The notes below the pieces were generated by a model. That model was not told the origin of the DNA and ran no database searches. It worked only from the letters and a program-made list of their open reading frames with translations. From Rhodophyticola porphyridii (GTDB taxonomy: Bacteria > Pseudomonadota > Alphaproteobacteria > Rhodobacterales > Rhodobacteraceae): a stretch of 64,000 nt of DNA. The translations under genes and the position numbers were made by a program. The stretch is taken from positions 1-64,000 of the forward strand of contig NZ_RCNT01000010.1 of NCBI RefSeq assembly GCF_003688285.1, read 5' to 3'. This document shows, in pieces, positions 8,037-15,415 of the stretch; positions within the stretch are counted from its first letter, which is position 1; each line of letters opens with the position of its first letter.

Positions 8037-8138
8037 TGGTAGCTGCATGGGCTGCCATTCATCGTCGTAGTTATCTGAAAAACATAGATAAGTGCAGGGG
8101 CGCATTGTCTTGCCTATGCCCTGCCTAAGAACAGGCAC
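8037..8138 (+). promoter_or_regulatory. Internal att-like unit A (core half sites plus arm pair)
   Basis: GGTAGC-TGCATG-GGCTGCCA (8038-8057) resembles the element's own attP core (15 of 20 positions). After exactly 54 bp comes GCCTAT-GCCCT-GCCTAA (8112-8128), whose end is 13 bp before the replication gene ATG. Between them is a perfect inverted repeat TTATCT/AGATAA (8071-8076/8086-8091). The orientation is opposite to attL/attR. It is either an operator built like an att site or a vestigial attachment site. Confidence 0.7.
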
Positions 8139-8141
8139 GAA

Positions 8142-9584
8142 ATGACCCCGAAGCCCAACCTATTGCCGCCCAATTCCGCCCTGCGTGCCGCCGTGGACTA
8201 TATCCGCGATCAGGCGACGTATCCAATCGAAGAAGTTGCATTGGGCGCGGGGCTTGGCTTGTTCGCTGGTATCGCGGGCCGCGCCTATCAGACGCCGGGG
8301 CGCATGGCCGGGCTTAATCTCTACATCATGGTGGCCGCGCCCACGGGCATGGGTAAGGACGCCGGGCGGCAGGGCATGTATAGCCTGCTAGACGCCGTGG
8401 TGCGCGGGGAGAACCCGCACGCAGCGCCCAACATGCCGTCGGCTAGGGAATTCATCGGCCCGGCACGCTTCGCCTCTGTGCCAGCCGTCATGAGGCATTT
8501 GGAAAAGGTCCGGTCGTTTGTGTCGATCATGACCGAAGGCGGGAAGGAATTCAGCCGAATGACCGACCCGCGCGCGTCGTCGCATGACCGCGACGTAGCT
8601 ACGAAGTGGTTGGACATATACGGCAGTTCGTCGTTTGGCGGCGTTGTTGGTGGCACGGCTTACGCCAACGCAAGCGACAACATCGGCGACGTGGTGCGAC
8701 CCGCCGTCACGATCTACGCCGAAGGCACGCAGAAGACCGTATACGCGAACTACACCGACAATTGCGTGTCGGACGGTCTTTGGCCGCGTTTCATGATGCT
8801 GGACCGCAACGAAAACGATTGGCCGCAGATCAACGAATATCCCCAATACGAACCATCGCCGGAACTGGTCCAATATCTGACCGCTCTTTGCGAACGTAGC
8901 CATACGCTCAATCAGCAAGACCAAGTTGTGCAGGTAGGGGCCGCAGACGACGCAAGGGACGCGCTGGCAGCCTACGAAAAGGAAACCCGCCGTATCATGG
9001 AAACTTGCGGCGACGACGTGGTGCGCGCCCTGTGGACCCGATCAGCGTTGCGGGCGAAGAAACTGGCGTCCTTGGTCGCGGTCGGCGTTCATTTCGACAT
9101 GCCCACAGTCACCCTTGAACACGCGCTGTGGGCAATCAATCTGGAACGCTACACGGTCGGCGTAGTCATCGGACGCGTGAGCCGGGGCGAAGTTGGCGGC
9201 GACGAAAACAACGAACTTCGCCAAGCCGAAGAATTAAAGCGAACCGTCGTCAATTACTTGGTCGCCGAATATCACGAACTATCGAATGCCGGGCGCGTGA
9301 CCCGTTCAATGCACGCGGCGCATATCATCCCATGGTCGTATCTGCTTAGCGGCGTTGGCCGTCGCGCGGCATTCAAGCACGGAAAGCCGAACCCCGTCGC
9401 CGCACTTGAAAGAACCGTTCGTTCGTTCATTGACGCCGGTTGGTTTGTCGAAGTGGATCAGGCAACAAAGCAGGCCCATGGAAAGAGCGGCAAAGCATAC
9501 GCTGTAACCAATGCGCAGTATTTTCTTGACCGACCCGACGCAGAAGAAAGCAAGCCAACCAATCCCCAATTCTTCACCGAATAG
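8142..9584 (+). CDS. DUF3987-like replication ATPase/helicase-type protein
   Basis: The 480-residue protein has a P-loop-like VAAPTGMGKDAG at about residues 64-75, where the usual Ser/Thr after GK is Asp. It continues with MTEGGKEFSRMTD and a long helical C-terminus that ends in a winged-helix-like part (AALERTVRSFIDAGWFVEV). This layout recalls DUF3987-family proteins, found as primase or helicase-like replication proteins of phages and islands. The iteron-like array directly downstream supports a replication role. The family assignment is from pattern memory, and the Asp in the P-loop deserves checking. Confidence 0.6.
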   Translation: MTPKPNLLPPNSALRAAVDYIRDQATYPIEEVALGAGLGLFAGIAGRAYQTPGRMAGLNLYIMVAAPTGMGKDAGRQGMYSLLDAVVRGENPHAAPNMPSAREFIGPARFASVPAVMRHLEKVRSFVSIMTEGGKEFSRMTDPRASSHDRDVATKWLDIYGSSSFGGVVGGTAYANASDNIGDVVRPAVTIYAEGTQKTVYANYTDNCVSDGLWPRFMMLDRNENDWPQINEYPQYEPSPELVQYLTALCERSHTLNQQDQVVQVGAADDARDALAAYEKETRRIMETCGDDVVRALWTRSALRAKKLASLVAVGVHFDMPTVTLEHALWAINLERYTVGVVIGRVSRGEVGGDENNELRQAEELKRTVVNYLVAEYHELSNAGRVTRSMHAAHIIPWSYLLSGVGRRAAFKHGKPNPVAALERTVRSFIDAGWFVEVDQATKQAHGKSGKAYAVTNAQYFLDRPDAEESKPTNPQFFTE

Positions 9585-9600
9585 CCGTCGCAATGGACTG

Positions 9601-9748
9601 TGTTGTAGGTGTTGTAGGTGGGCGCAACACGTAAGTCATTGAGAGTAAACAGATAGTTCGCGTTGTGCATGTTGGCCGGAAAAGCAGGAAATAGGAAGGG
9701 AAAATGAAGGTGGAAGAACACACACACAACACACACAACACATACAAC
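9601..9748. repeat. Iteron-like 9-bp repeats, candidate replication origin
   Basis: GTTGTAGGT occurs twice in tandem at 9602-9610 and 9611-9619. About 100 bp later its complement family occurs three times in tandem: ACACACAAC at 9722 and 9731, and ACATACAAC at 9740. The outer copies form a 14-of-15 inverted repeat (9601-9615/9735-9749). An A/T-rich tract (ACTATATAAAACAG) follows. It lies just after the DUF3987-like gene, a common place for an origin. Confidence 0.5.
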
Positions 9749-9856
9749 AACGTGAAATAGACTATATAAAACAGCCCGTTAGCCGTTGTCAGGCTATTGA
9801 CTACCAATCGCTAACCCAAGCAACGCCGAAAAGCCAACGTAGAAAGGACCGAAGCC

Positions 9857-10510
9857 ATGTCGTATGAATTGAGAAACGTTCCGAATGAGTTTGTTGAATT
9901 TATCGGCGGGTTCGTGATCGAAACGGAAACAGCGGCGGGGCGAAAGCCGCCATTCATCACGCAGGGTTCGCACATGGCGATGTATGTGCAGCTTGTGCGC
10001 GACATGTTCCACGCGTCGCATGATCGTAGATGGAACGAAGGCCACAAGGGGCTTTTGGAAGACGGTGCCCGGCGCATGGTCAATACCTTCGGTGAAGTCT
10101 ACACGCGTCAGGGCGGCGCATACATGGACAAGCATCTTAAGGACATGGCGTTGCGCATGATTATCGGCTTGGTGGATCACACGCCGTTCCCGTTGCAGTG
10201 CATCGTAGAATATGAACTGTGGAAGCTTCGCAGCGACGCATTCCTTGCCAGCTATTACCGCACAAGTTGGGACGACGACGGCTTTACCGAAGAACACCCT
10301 ATGCGCACGTTCGCGCGGTATCTCGACTATCTGGACGATATTAAAGGCGTCGATACCGCCGAATACAAAGCAAGCCTTGAAAAGAAACGGTGTGTCGTAT
10401 CATGGCGTCGCGTCGGCTTGGGTTTCGTGCCGCAAGAGAAGTGGCAACCCCGGTTCCAATACCCTGCGGTCATGGCGAAGGCTTTAAGCGAACGGCAAGG
10501 CCAGTCGTAG
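9857..10510 (+). CDS. Hypothetical protein of the tRNA-Glu element
   Basis: A 217-residue soluble protein preceded by an AGAAAGGA ribosome binding site. It is rich in aromatic residues and His (FITQGSHMAMYVQLVRDMFHASHD, MALRMIIGLVDHTPFPLQC, DDGFTEEHPMRTFARYLDYLDDI). No transmembrane segment or known motif was found. It lies alone between the iteron-like array and att-like unit B, so it is probably a separate transcription unit. Function unknown. Confidence 0.65.
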   Translation: MSYELRNVPNEFVEFIGGFVIETETAAGRKPPFITQGSHMAMYVQLVRDMFHASHDRRWNEGHKGLLEDGARRMVNTFGEVYTRQGGAYMDKHLKDMALRMIIGLVDHTPFPLQCIVEYELWKLRSDAFLASYYRTSWDDDGFTEEHPMRTFARYLDYLDDIKGVDTAEYKASLEKKRCVVSWRRVGLGFVPQEKWQPRFQYPAVMAKALSERQGQS

Positions 10511-10527
10511 GGCGTGTGGGCAAGGCT

Positions 10528-10629
10528 TGGTAGCCGTGCGGGCTGCCATTCAACATCGCAACCACATGTAACGACTCAGTATTTTCCCGACGTAATTGCC
10601 TTGCCTAAGCCCCGCCTAAAAACGGGCTG
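10528..10629 (+). promoter_or_regulatory. Internal att-like unit B (core half sites plus arm pair)
   Basis: GGTAGCCGTGCGGGCTGCCA (10529-10548) matches the element's attP core at 17 of 20 positions. After exactly 54 bp comes GCCTAA-GCCCC-GCCTAA (10603-10619). Both blocks and the spacing are the same as in unit A, while the 54 bp between are unrelated. It lies about 110 bp upstream of the four-gene operon. Confidence 0.7.
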
Positions 10630-10732
10630 CAATATCGTCGTAGGGTCGTGCGAAAAAACTATTTGTGTCTTCATTTGTCTGCTTTGAATTCCAAGCCCGA
10701 ATTCGTTTGACGGGTCTGCAATTGCCCCGCTT

Positions 10733-11029
10733 ATGCTTCGTAAGCCGCCCGTAATTGGCACCCTTTTCCAGCCCCGAGACGCCGAAATGCTTGCATCTGT
10801 TGACGATAGTTCGGACCCTACCACCCCCTCTGAAAAGCGGGTTCGTGCGCCGTTGCGGAACACGCACGAAGTCAGGACTGAACTCTGTAAGGTGTATAGA
10901 GAAATGAGGGGCGGCAAGCTTCCCGTGGACCACGGTAGTAAATACGCCCACGTCCTTCAAGTCATTGCACGGCTTTTCGAGACAACAGACTTGGCTGAAC
11001 GCATTGAAAAGCTAGAGGCGAAGCAATGA
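10733..11029 (+). CDS. Small hypothetical protein, first gene of the element's second operon
   Basis: The 98-residue protein has a disordered N-terminus and a helical C-terminal half (HEVRTELCKVYREMRGGKL, YAHVLQVIARLFETTDLAERIEKLEAK) that looks like a coiled coil. An internal ATG at 10787 is an alternative start; neither has a strong ribosome binding site. The stop overlaps the next ATG in an ATGA. No function was recognised. Confidence 0.55.
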   Translation: MLRKPPVIGTLFQPRDAEMLASVDDSSDPTTPSEKRVRAPLRNTHEVRTELCKVYREMRGGKLPVDHGSKYAHVLQVIARLFETTDLAERIEKLEAKQ

Positions 11030-11280
11030 GGGGCTTAGCCGCACGCGTCGCCAAGCTGGAAAGCCGCAATCGCCCGCCCGTTCGGGTCCGTAGTTCTGTC
11101 GTGGAATACGACGCGGAAACGGGTGCGATTATTAGCAGCATTCCACCAAGGGGCACCAAGGTAATGATGGTGCCGTGTTTCAAAGATTGGGCCAACAGCC
11201 TGATTGAACAACAGCGCCAATTGATCGCGTCAGCCGGTATTAACGAAGAAACACAAGCAGAAAAGGCACCAATCCAATGA
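11026..11280 (+). CDS. Small hypothetical protein, second gene of the operon
   Basis: An 84-residue basic protein. It begins with a short helix (MRGLAARVAKLESRNR) followed by a compact strand-rich segment (VRSSVVEYDAETGAIISSI). It is joined on both sides by 4-bp ATGA overlaps, so translation is coupled with its neighbours. No family was recognised. Confidence 0.55.
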   Translation: MRGLAARVAKLESRNRPPVRVRSSVVEYDAETGAIISSIPPRGTKVMMVPCFKDWANSLIEQQRQLIASAGINEETQAEKAPIQ

Positions 11281-11990
11281 ACATGGCAAATTTCGGACGT
11301 AAGGACGGGAACGCACAGTTTCTCAACGTGGCAAACTCGGAGAAGCTGCAACGTCTTCAAACGTATACGCATCTTCACGCACTCATGGGCAAGCCCGACG
11401 ACCATCCCAGCGTGAAGGGGCAGAAGGCCGCGCTTCAAGATCGCATTGTAGAAGCAGCAAAGAAGAACCAGCGTCTTGCGGGCGACCAAACGCAGACAAG
11501 GGCCATGCTGCATATTATCGGCCAAGGGCAGGCGACACAGCTTTCAGCCGAAATCCGGCGTCATGCGGAAATCTTTGCAAAGAAGGCTGACGACCTTATG
11601 AATGAAGGCAAAGCTATCGTTGATAGCGTGCTTGGTGCCGACAATTACGATAGAGAAGTTGCAGGCGAAATCGCGCAATTCATTTCGCGTCGCACGCAAA
11701 CCCCCGAAGGTATGGCCGAAGTCGGTGCGCTCTATAAGAGCCGTTCCGACGTGGCGTCCGTGATCTACACGCGCCCCCATTTCTTGCTTGGCGTCAGCGA
11801 AGAACTGCACCGCACTATGGTCGCAACCGCTGTGTCCAAGTTTGCCCCCGAAGGTTCCGCGTTGCTCAACGAAGGCCGGTCGCTGGGCGAAAAGACGAAG
11901 AACTTTGAGAAGGTCGTAGCTGACACTCACGCCAGCTTCTACGACGCCGACGTTGTTGCCAAAGCCGAAGCGTCGCGGGTCGAAGTCTGA
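11277..11990 (+). CDS. Hypothetical alpha-helical protein, third gene of the operon
   Basis: A 237-residue, almost wholly helical, soluble protein (LQRLQTYTHLHALMGKPDD, QLSAEIRRHAEIFAKKADDL, SKFAPEGSALLNEGRSLGEK). A second ATG two codons in is possible. There is no signal or transmembrane segment. The composition (many Ala, Glu, Lys; coiled-coil-like) would suit a structural or packaging-interference protein of a satellite, but no motif proves it. Confidence 0.6.
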   Translation: MNMANFGRKDGNAQFLNVANSEKLQRLQTYTHLHALMGKPDDHPSVKGQKAALQDRIVEAAKKNQRLAGDQTQTRAMLHIIGQGQATQLSAEIRRHAEIFAKKADDLMNEGKAIVDSVLGADNYDREVAGEIAQFISRRTQTPEGMAEVGALYKSRSDVASVIYTRPHFLLGVSEELHRTMVATAVSKFAPEGSALLNEGRSLGEKTKNFEKVVADTHASFYDADVVAKAEASRVEV

Positions 11991-11993
11991 CCA

Positions 11994-12497
11994 ATGCCCG
12001 CCGCAGCCGACATATCGCAGTTGGTGGCGTGGCTTGCCGCGTCATCGCCTGCCAAGCGCCCCGCGCCGATGCACGGCTATGTGCAGGTTCCGAACTACGC
12101 GTGCCTGTGGCCCGTCAATCCTGCGGTTGCTGACTACCCCGACCTGTCCGGGCTAGGGGAGCGCCAGATGCCCCTCTACGTGCCCACGGTGGCCCTTGCC
12201 GCCCCTGTGATGGATCAGCGCCTAGGCTGGTCCTGTGCTGCCCTGCCAGCCGTCTCCGAGCGCTTGCACCATATGCTGCACCATGTCCCCGAAACCCGCT
12301 GGGACGTGCCGGGCGACGTGCTTGCTGTGGGCATCGCTTCGCCTGCGACCACGATCAACGCAGCCCTTGCCGCCGAAGGATTGTCCGTAGACTTGACCGA
12401 AGCCGCGTTGCTTGCCGTGCCGCTCTACACCGTCACGGCGTCGGATCGTGCCCGCACCCTTGAGGTTTGCCGCAGCACCTACGCCGTCGCCGCCTGA
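11994..12497 (+). CDS. Hypothetical protein, last gene of the operon
   Basis: A 167-residue protein starting 3 bp after the previous stop. It is rich in Ala, Pro and Val, with WP and His-rich motifs (ACLWPVNPAVADYPDL, RLHHMLHHVPETRWDVPGD). No family was recognised. A strong terminator lies 30 bp downstream, so the operon ends here. Confidence 0.55.
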   Translation: MPAAADISQLVAWLAASSPAKRPAPMHGYVQVPNYACLWPVNPAVADYPDLSGLGERQMPLYVPTVALAAPVMDQRLGWSCAALPAVSERLHHMLHHVPETRWDVPGDVLAVGIASPATTINAALAAEGLSVDLTEAALLAVPLYTVTASDRARTLEVCRSTYAVAA

Positions 12498-12527
12498 CCC
12501 AAGTTCCCTTAAGTGCCAAGAGCAACT

Positions 12528-12554
12528 GCCGTCCCTACGGGGGCGGCTTTTTTT
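12528..12554 (+). terminator. Rho-independent terminator of the four-gene operon
   Basis: An 8-bp stem GCCGTCCC/GGGGCGGC (one U-G pair) with loop TACG, followed by seven T. It ends exactly at the stop codon of the convergent NYN gene. Confidence 0.85.
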
Positions 12555-13186
12555 CACTTGCGTTCGATTTGAGGCATAAGATTTGTGATGCTGAAATTCG
12601 CCCAGCACTTCTGTGAAAGGTGAATTCCCTTCGGCGGGAAGGCGCCATGAACGACCTTTATGCCCTTGGTCTGTAGGAATTCAGCAACCGGCACAAAGTC
12701 ACGATCCGAAGATACCAGAACGGCTACGTCATAAGCCTTCGCCCAAGCCAAGCTAATCATGTCTGCAACGATTCGGGTGTCTACGCCCTTTTCTTCGGTG
12801 CCTCGCATGTCGCCACCACACGACGCACATTGCGACACCTCCGTTTGGCAATGAGGGCATTTGGGATACGCGCGTTTTTGCTGGCGTTCCACAAGCGCGA
12901 CATGCGTGCCGGGCATTTTGTCCAAGGTATTGGTGAACCAATTCTTAAGCCTGTTGTCTTGTGGCTTGTTGGGGTCAAAAGAGCCATAGACGTGAATCGC
13001 TTCGAAAATTGGTTGGGCGTTGGGGTCAACCAGCTTCGCCGCTTCGGCGGTAAACAGTGGTCCTACAGGACGCCAGTCAACCATGAACGTGTTGTTCTCA
13101 CGGCGCAGCGACAAGCTAAAGTTCCAGAAGTCTACGAAGATGCGCACACGAAGTTGCGGTTGCGGCTGCGCCGGGGAAACTGTCAT
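12554..13186 (-). CDS. NYN-domain (PIN-like) nuclease with a zinc-ribbon insert
   Basis: The 210-residue protein has the NYN/LabA-like acidic motifs in order: RIFVDFWNF near residue 20, KGVDTRIVADMISLA near 135, and VLVSSDRDFVPVAEFL near 155. These Asp residues coordinate metal in PIN/NYN RNases. Between the first and second motifs sits a four-Cys zinc ribbon (CPHC...CASC). The ATG at 13186 has GGAG 5 bp upstream, whereas the longer GTG start does not. It has its own promoter with a palindromic operator and opposes the rest of the element. A defence, toxin-like or RNA-processing role is plausible; none is proven. Confidence 0.8.
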   Translation of the reverse strand: MTVSPAQPQPQLRVRIFVDFWNFSLSLRRENNTFMVDWRPVGPLFTAEAAKLVDPNAQPIFEAIHVYGSFDPNKPQDNRLKNWFTNTLDKMPGTHVALVERQQKRAYPKCPHCQTEVSQCASCGGDMRGTEEKGVDTRIVADMISLAWAKAYDVAVLVSSDRDFVPVAEFLQTKGIKVVHGAFPPKGIHLSQKCWANFSITNLMPQIERK

Positions 13187-13293
13187 GCACACTCCACAAA
13201 TGAATACGGGGACGCTTTCGCGCCCCCGGGGTCATTAAGTTCGGTTTCCCGTGACCGACAGTGCGGGCGGGTCTCCGACGGGTCTTTATGGGC

Positions 13294-13323
13294 CATATAT
13301 ACGCTGTGCGTATTAACAGTCAA
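13294..13323 (-). promoter_or_regulatory. Promoter of the NYN gene with palindromic operator
   Basis: On the minus strand, TTGACT (13318-13323) and TATATA (13296-13301) are 16 bp apart, a near-consensus sigma-70 promoter. A perfect inverted repeat ATACGC-N3-GCGTAT (13299-13313) fills the spacer and touches the -10, the classic place for a repressor. The leader to the ATG is about 100 nt. Confidence 0.7.
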
Positions 13324-13448
13324 TGACCGTGTGTGCGTTCAGCGCTGTTTTCCTTGCAAGCCGTCACAACCTTGAGCGTGCGACATGCGATCACATCTTC
13401 GTGAGCGGTCGCAGGCGCTTTCCGGGTCGTTCGCCGCGCTTGGACATT

Positions 13449-13465
13449 CAAGGCAATGCTTAGGC
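13449..13465 (-). promoter_or_regulatory. Arm-type repeat, site 4 (attR side)
   Basis: CAAGGC-AATGC-TTAGGC, i.e. GCCTAA-N5-GCCTTG on the minus strand. It starts exactly 54 bp beyond the attR core GGGCTGCCA, and its flank GGCAGAG is shared with site 1. It is no promoter for any obvious gene, so an arm-type recombinase site is the best reading. Confidence 0.65.
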
Positions 13466-13519
13466 AGAGAAACCGGCGCTGAATTTTTATCAGCAAAAAC
13501 AGGCCTTTATGGGGATAAG

Positions 13520-13534
13520 TGGCAGCCCGTAGGG
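13520..13534. repeat. attR core repeat (3' end of tRNA-Glu)
   Basis: This is the right copy of the 15-bp direct repeat. It covers the encoded CCA, the discriminator, the 3' acceptor strand and the start of the T-stem of tRNA-Glu. Integration here keeps the tRNA intact. Confidence 0.9.
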
Positions 13535-13594
13535 GAATCGAACCCCTCTTTCCAGGTTGAAAACCTGGCGTCCTAACCGATAGACGAACGGGCC
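13520..13594 (-). tRNA. tRNA-Glu (TTC)
   Basis: Acceptor GGCCCGT/ACGGGCT, anticodon stem CCAGG/CCTGG with loop TTTTCAA (anticodon TTC), T-arm GGGG-TTCGATT-CCCC, discriminator G and encoded CCA. It is the integration target of the element at 5744-13534. Confidence 0.95.
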
Positions 13595-13669
13595 GCGCTT
13601 GGCGTGGGCGGTTTCTAGGCAAAGCGGTCGGGGCGCGCAAGGGGATTCTTTGCCTTTCCGCAGGCTATT

Positions 13670-15415
13670 TCACGCCACCCAGGCCGCGTCCTCCAGACGC
13701 AGCTGCACCCTCTGGCGACCTTGCCAGTGGTTGATCTCCACCCGGCCGGCCAGATGCACCTGCCGGCCGCCGTGGTTTTCAAGCGCGGGGCCAAGCCCGG
13801 ACTGGGCCGCGTTGAAGCAAATCGCCTCGACCGATACAGGGCCGCCATCGGTGAAGCCCAGCTTCAGATGTCCGTCGCCCACCGGTTTGGTGAAGGCCAG
13901 GCGCATGGCCGGAAACACAAATCGCGGCGCGGGCGCGCCGGCGCCGAAAGGCCCCGCGGCGTCCAGTTGCTCGATCAGTTCGGGCGTCGCACCCGCAGGC
14001 ATCAGCACGCCGTCCAGCCGCAGATCGGCCGGACCGCCCTCCCCCGCCCCCTGCTTGCCCAGAAGCTCCGCCAGCCGCGTCATGGCGGGTTCAAGGGCAT
14101 CGCGGGTGAGGCTAAGGCCGGCCGCCATCCGGTGCCCGCCCCCCTTGAGCAGCAAGCCTTCGGCCGCCAGCCGCTGGACCGAGGCCCCCAGATCGACACC
14201 CGAGACCGAGCGGCCCGAGCCCTTGCCCTCGTCACCGTCGAAACCGATCACCACGGCGGGGCGGTTCGTGGCCTCCTTCAGGCGGCTGGCAACGATGCCG
14301 ACGACACCGGGATGCCATCCATCCGCGGCGGCCCAGACAAGCGGACCATCCAGCCCCCGGGTCTCGGCCTGAGCCAGGGCGGCGTCGCGCACCCGCGCCT
14401 CGATCTCGCGCCGGTCGGTGTTCAAACCGTCCAGCCGTCCGGCCAGCTCCGCGGCCTCGCCCGGATCGCGGGTCGCCAGAAGCCGCGCGCCCAGATCCGC
14501 CTGCCCGATCCGGCCGCCCGCATTCACCCGCGGGCCGAAGACGAAGCCGAGATGGTAGGATGTGGGGCCGCGATCGAGCCGCGCCACATCGGCCAGCGCC
14601 ACCAGCCCGGGCCTTGCGCGCCGAGCCATGACGCTCAGCCCCTGCCGCACAAAGGCGCGGTTCACGCCGGTCAGCTGCGCCACATCGGCCACGGTGGCCA
14701 GCGCCACAAGATCCAGCATCGTCATCAGGTCGGGGCCGGTAACGCCCGCCAGCCGCTGGCGGCGGTTCATCTCGACCAGCAGCAGAAAGACCACGCCCGC
14801 CGCGCAAAGATGCCCCAGCTCGCCGGTTTCGTCCTGCCGGTTCGGGTTCACCACGGCCACACAATCCGGCAGCTCCGGGCCCGCCAGATGATGATCCAGC
14901 ACCACGACATCCGCGCCGCCCGCCGCCGCGATCGGTCCGTGGCTGAGCGTGCCGCAATCGACGCAGACGATCAGATCATGAGTTTCCGCGAGCCCCGCCA
15001 TCGCCGCGTCATTGGGGCCATAGCCTTCGTCGATCCGGTCGGGGACATAAAGCGTCGCATCGTGGCCGCTTTGCCGGAGCCAGTCCAGAAGCAAGGCCGC
15101 AGACGCGCCGCCATCGACGTCGTAATCGGCGAAGATCGCGATCCGCTCGCGGGTTTTCAGGGCCGTCAGCAAGCGGTCGGCGGCCGGCCCCATATCGCGG
15201 AGGCCCATCGGATCGGGCAGCAGATCCCGCAAGGCAGGCGCCAGAAATCCCTCCACCGTTTCGGGCATGACACCCCGGCGCGCCAGAACCTGCGCCACGG
15301 CAGGCGGCAGGCCGGCCTGCTGCTGCAGCGCGTCGGCCAGGCGCGCGGTCTCGGGCGGCGGCCCGACCCAGCGGCGTCCGGTCAGCGAGGTTTCGATCCC
15401 GAGAAAGGCGGTCAT
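13670..15415 (-). CDS. recJ: Single-stranded-DNA-specific exonuclease RecJ
   Basis: The 581-residue protein has the DHH phosphoesterase motifs [17 protein letters not shown] and VVLDHHLAG, the DHHA1 motif [12 protein letters not shown], and the C-terminal OB fold of RecJ. It degrades ssDNA 5' to 3' in recombination and mismatch repair. Its ATG overlaps the stop of the upstream hydrolase gene by 4 bp, so it is the distal gene of a glpX-hydrolase-recJ operon. Confidence 0.95.
   Translation of the reverse strand: MTAFLGIETSLTGRRWVGPPPETARLADALQQQAGLPPAVAQVLARRGVMPETVEGFLAPALRDLLPDPMGLRDMGPAADRLLTALKTRERIAIFADYDVDGGASAALLLDWLRQSGHDATLYVPDRIDEGYGPNDAAMAGLAETHDLIVCVDCGTLSHGPIAAAGGADVVVLDHHLAGPELPDCVAVVNPNRQDETGELGHLCAAGVVFLLLVEMNRRQRLAGVTGPDLMTMLDLVALATVADVAQLTGVNRAFVRQGLSVMARRARPGLVALADVARLDRGPTSYHLGFVFGPRVNAGGRIGQADLGARLLATRDPGEAAELAGRLDGLNTDRREIEARVRDAALAQAETRGLDGPLVWAAADGWHPGVVGIVASRLKEATNRPAVVIGFDGDEGKGSGRSVSGVDLGASVQRLAAEGLLLKGGGHRMAAGLSLTRDALEPAMTRLAELLGKQGAGEGGPADLRLDGVLMPAGATPELIEQLDAAGPFGAGAPAPRFVFPAMRLAFTKPVGDGHLKLGFTDGGPVSVEAICFNAAQSGLGPALENHGGRQVHLAGRVEINHWQGRQRVQLRLEDAAWVA

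Larger units (their letters stand above)
5744..13534. mobile_element. Integrated element in tRNA-Glu (satellite- or plasmid-like, about 7.8 kb)
   Basis: The ends are a 15-bp direct repeat (TGGCAGCCCGTAGGG) at 5744-5758 and 13520-13534. The right copy is the 3' end of the intact tRNA-Glu. Inside lie a tyrosine integrase next to attL, a small basic protein, an AlpA-like regulator, a DUF3987-like ATPase with a downstream iteron-like array, one unknown gene, an operon of four unknown genes, a terminator, and a reverse-strand NYN nuclease. There are no capsid, tail, relaxase or type IV secretion genes. That content fits a phage satellite or a small integrative plasmid. The integrase is at the end far from the intact tRNA. 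Confidence 0.9.

Noticed and set aside
9721-9750. CA-rich tract as a CRISPR or microsatellite
   Set aside because: The units are only 9 bp without spacers, and opposing copies exist 100 bp away, so an iteron-like reading fits better.
8037-10548. Active excision of a 2.5-kb circle by recombination between units A and B
   Set aside because: They have the same orientation, but the bases between the half sites differ (TGCATG against CGTGCG), which should block strand exchange. A regulatory or vestigial role is more likely.
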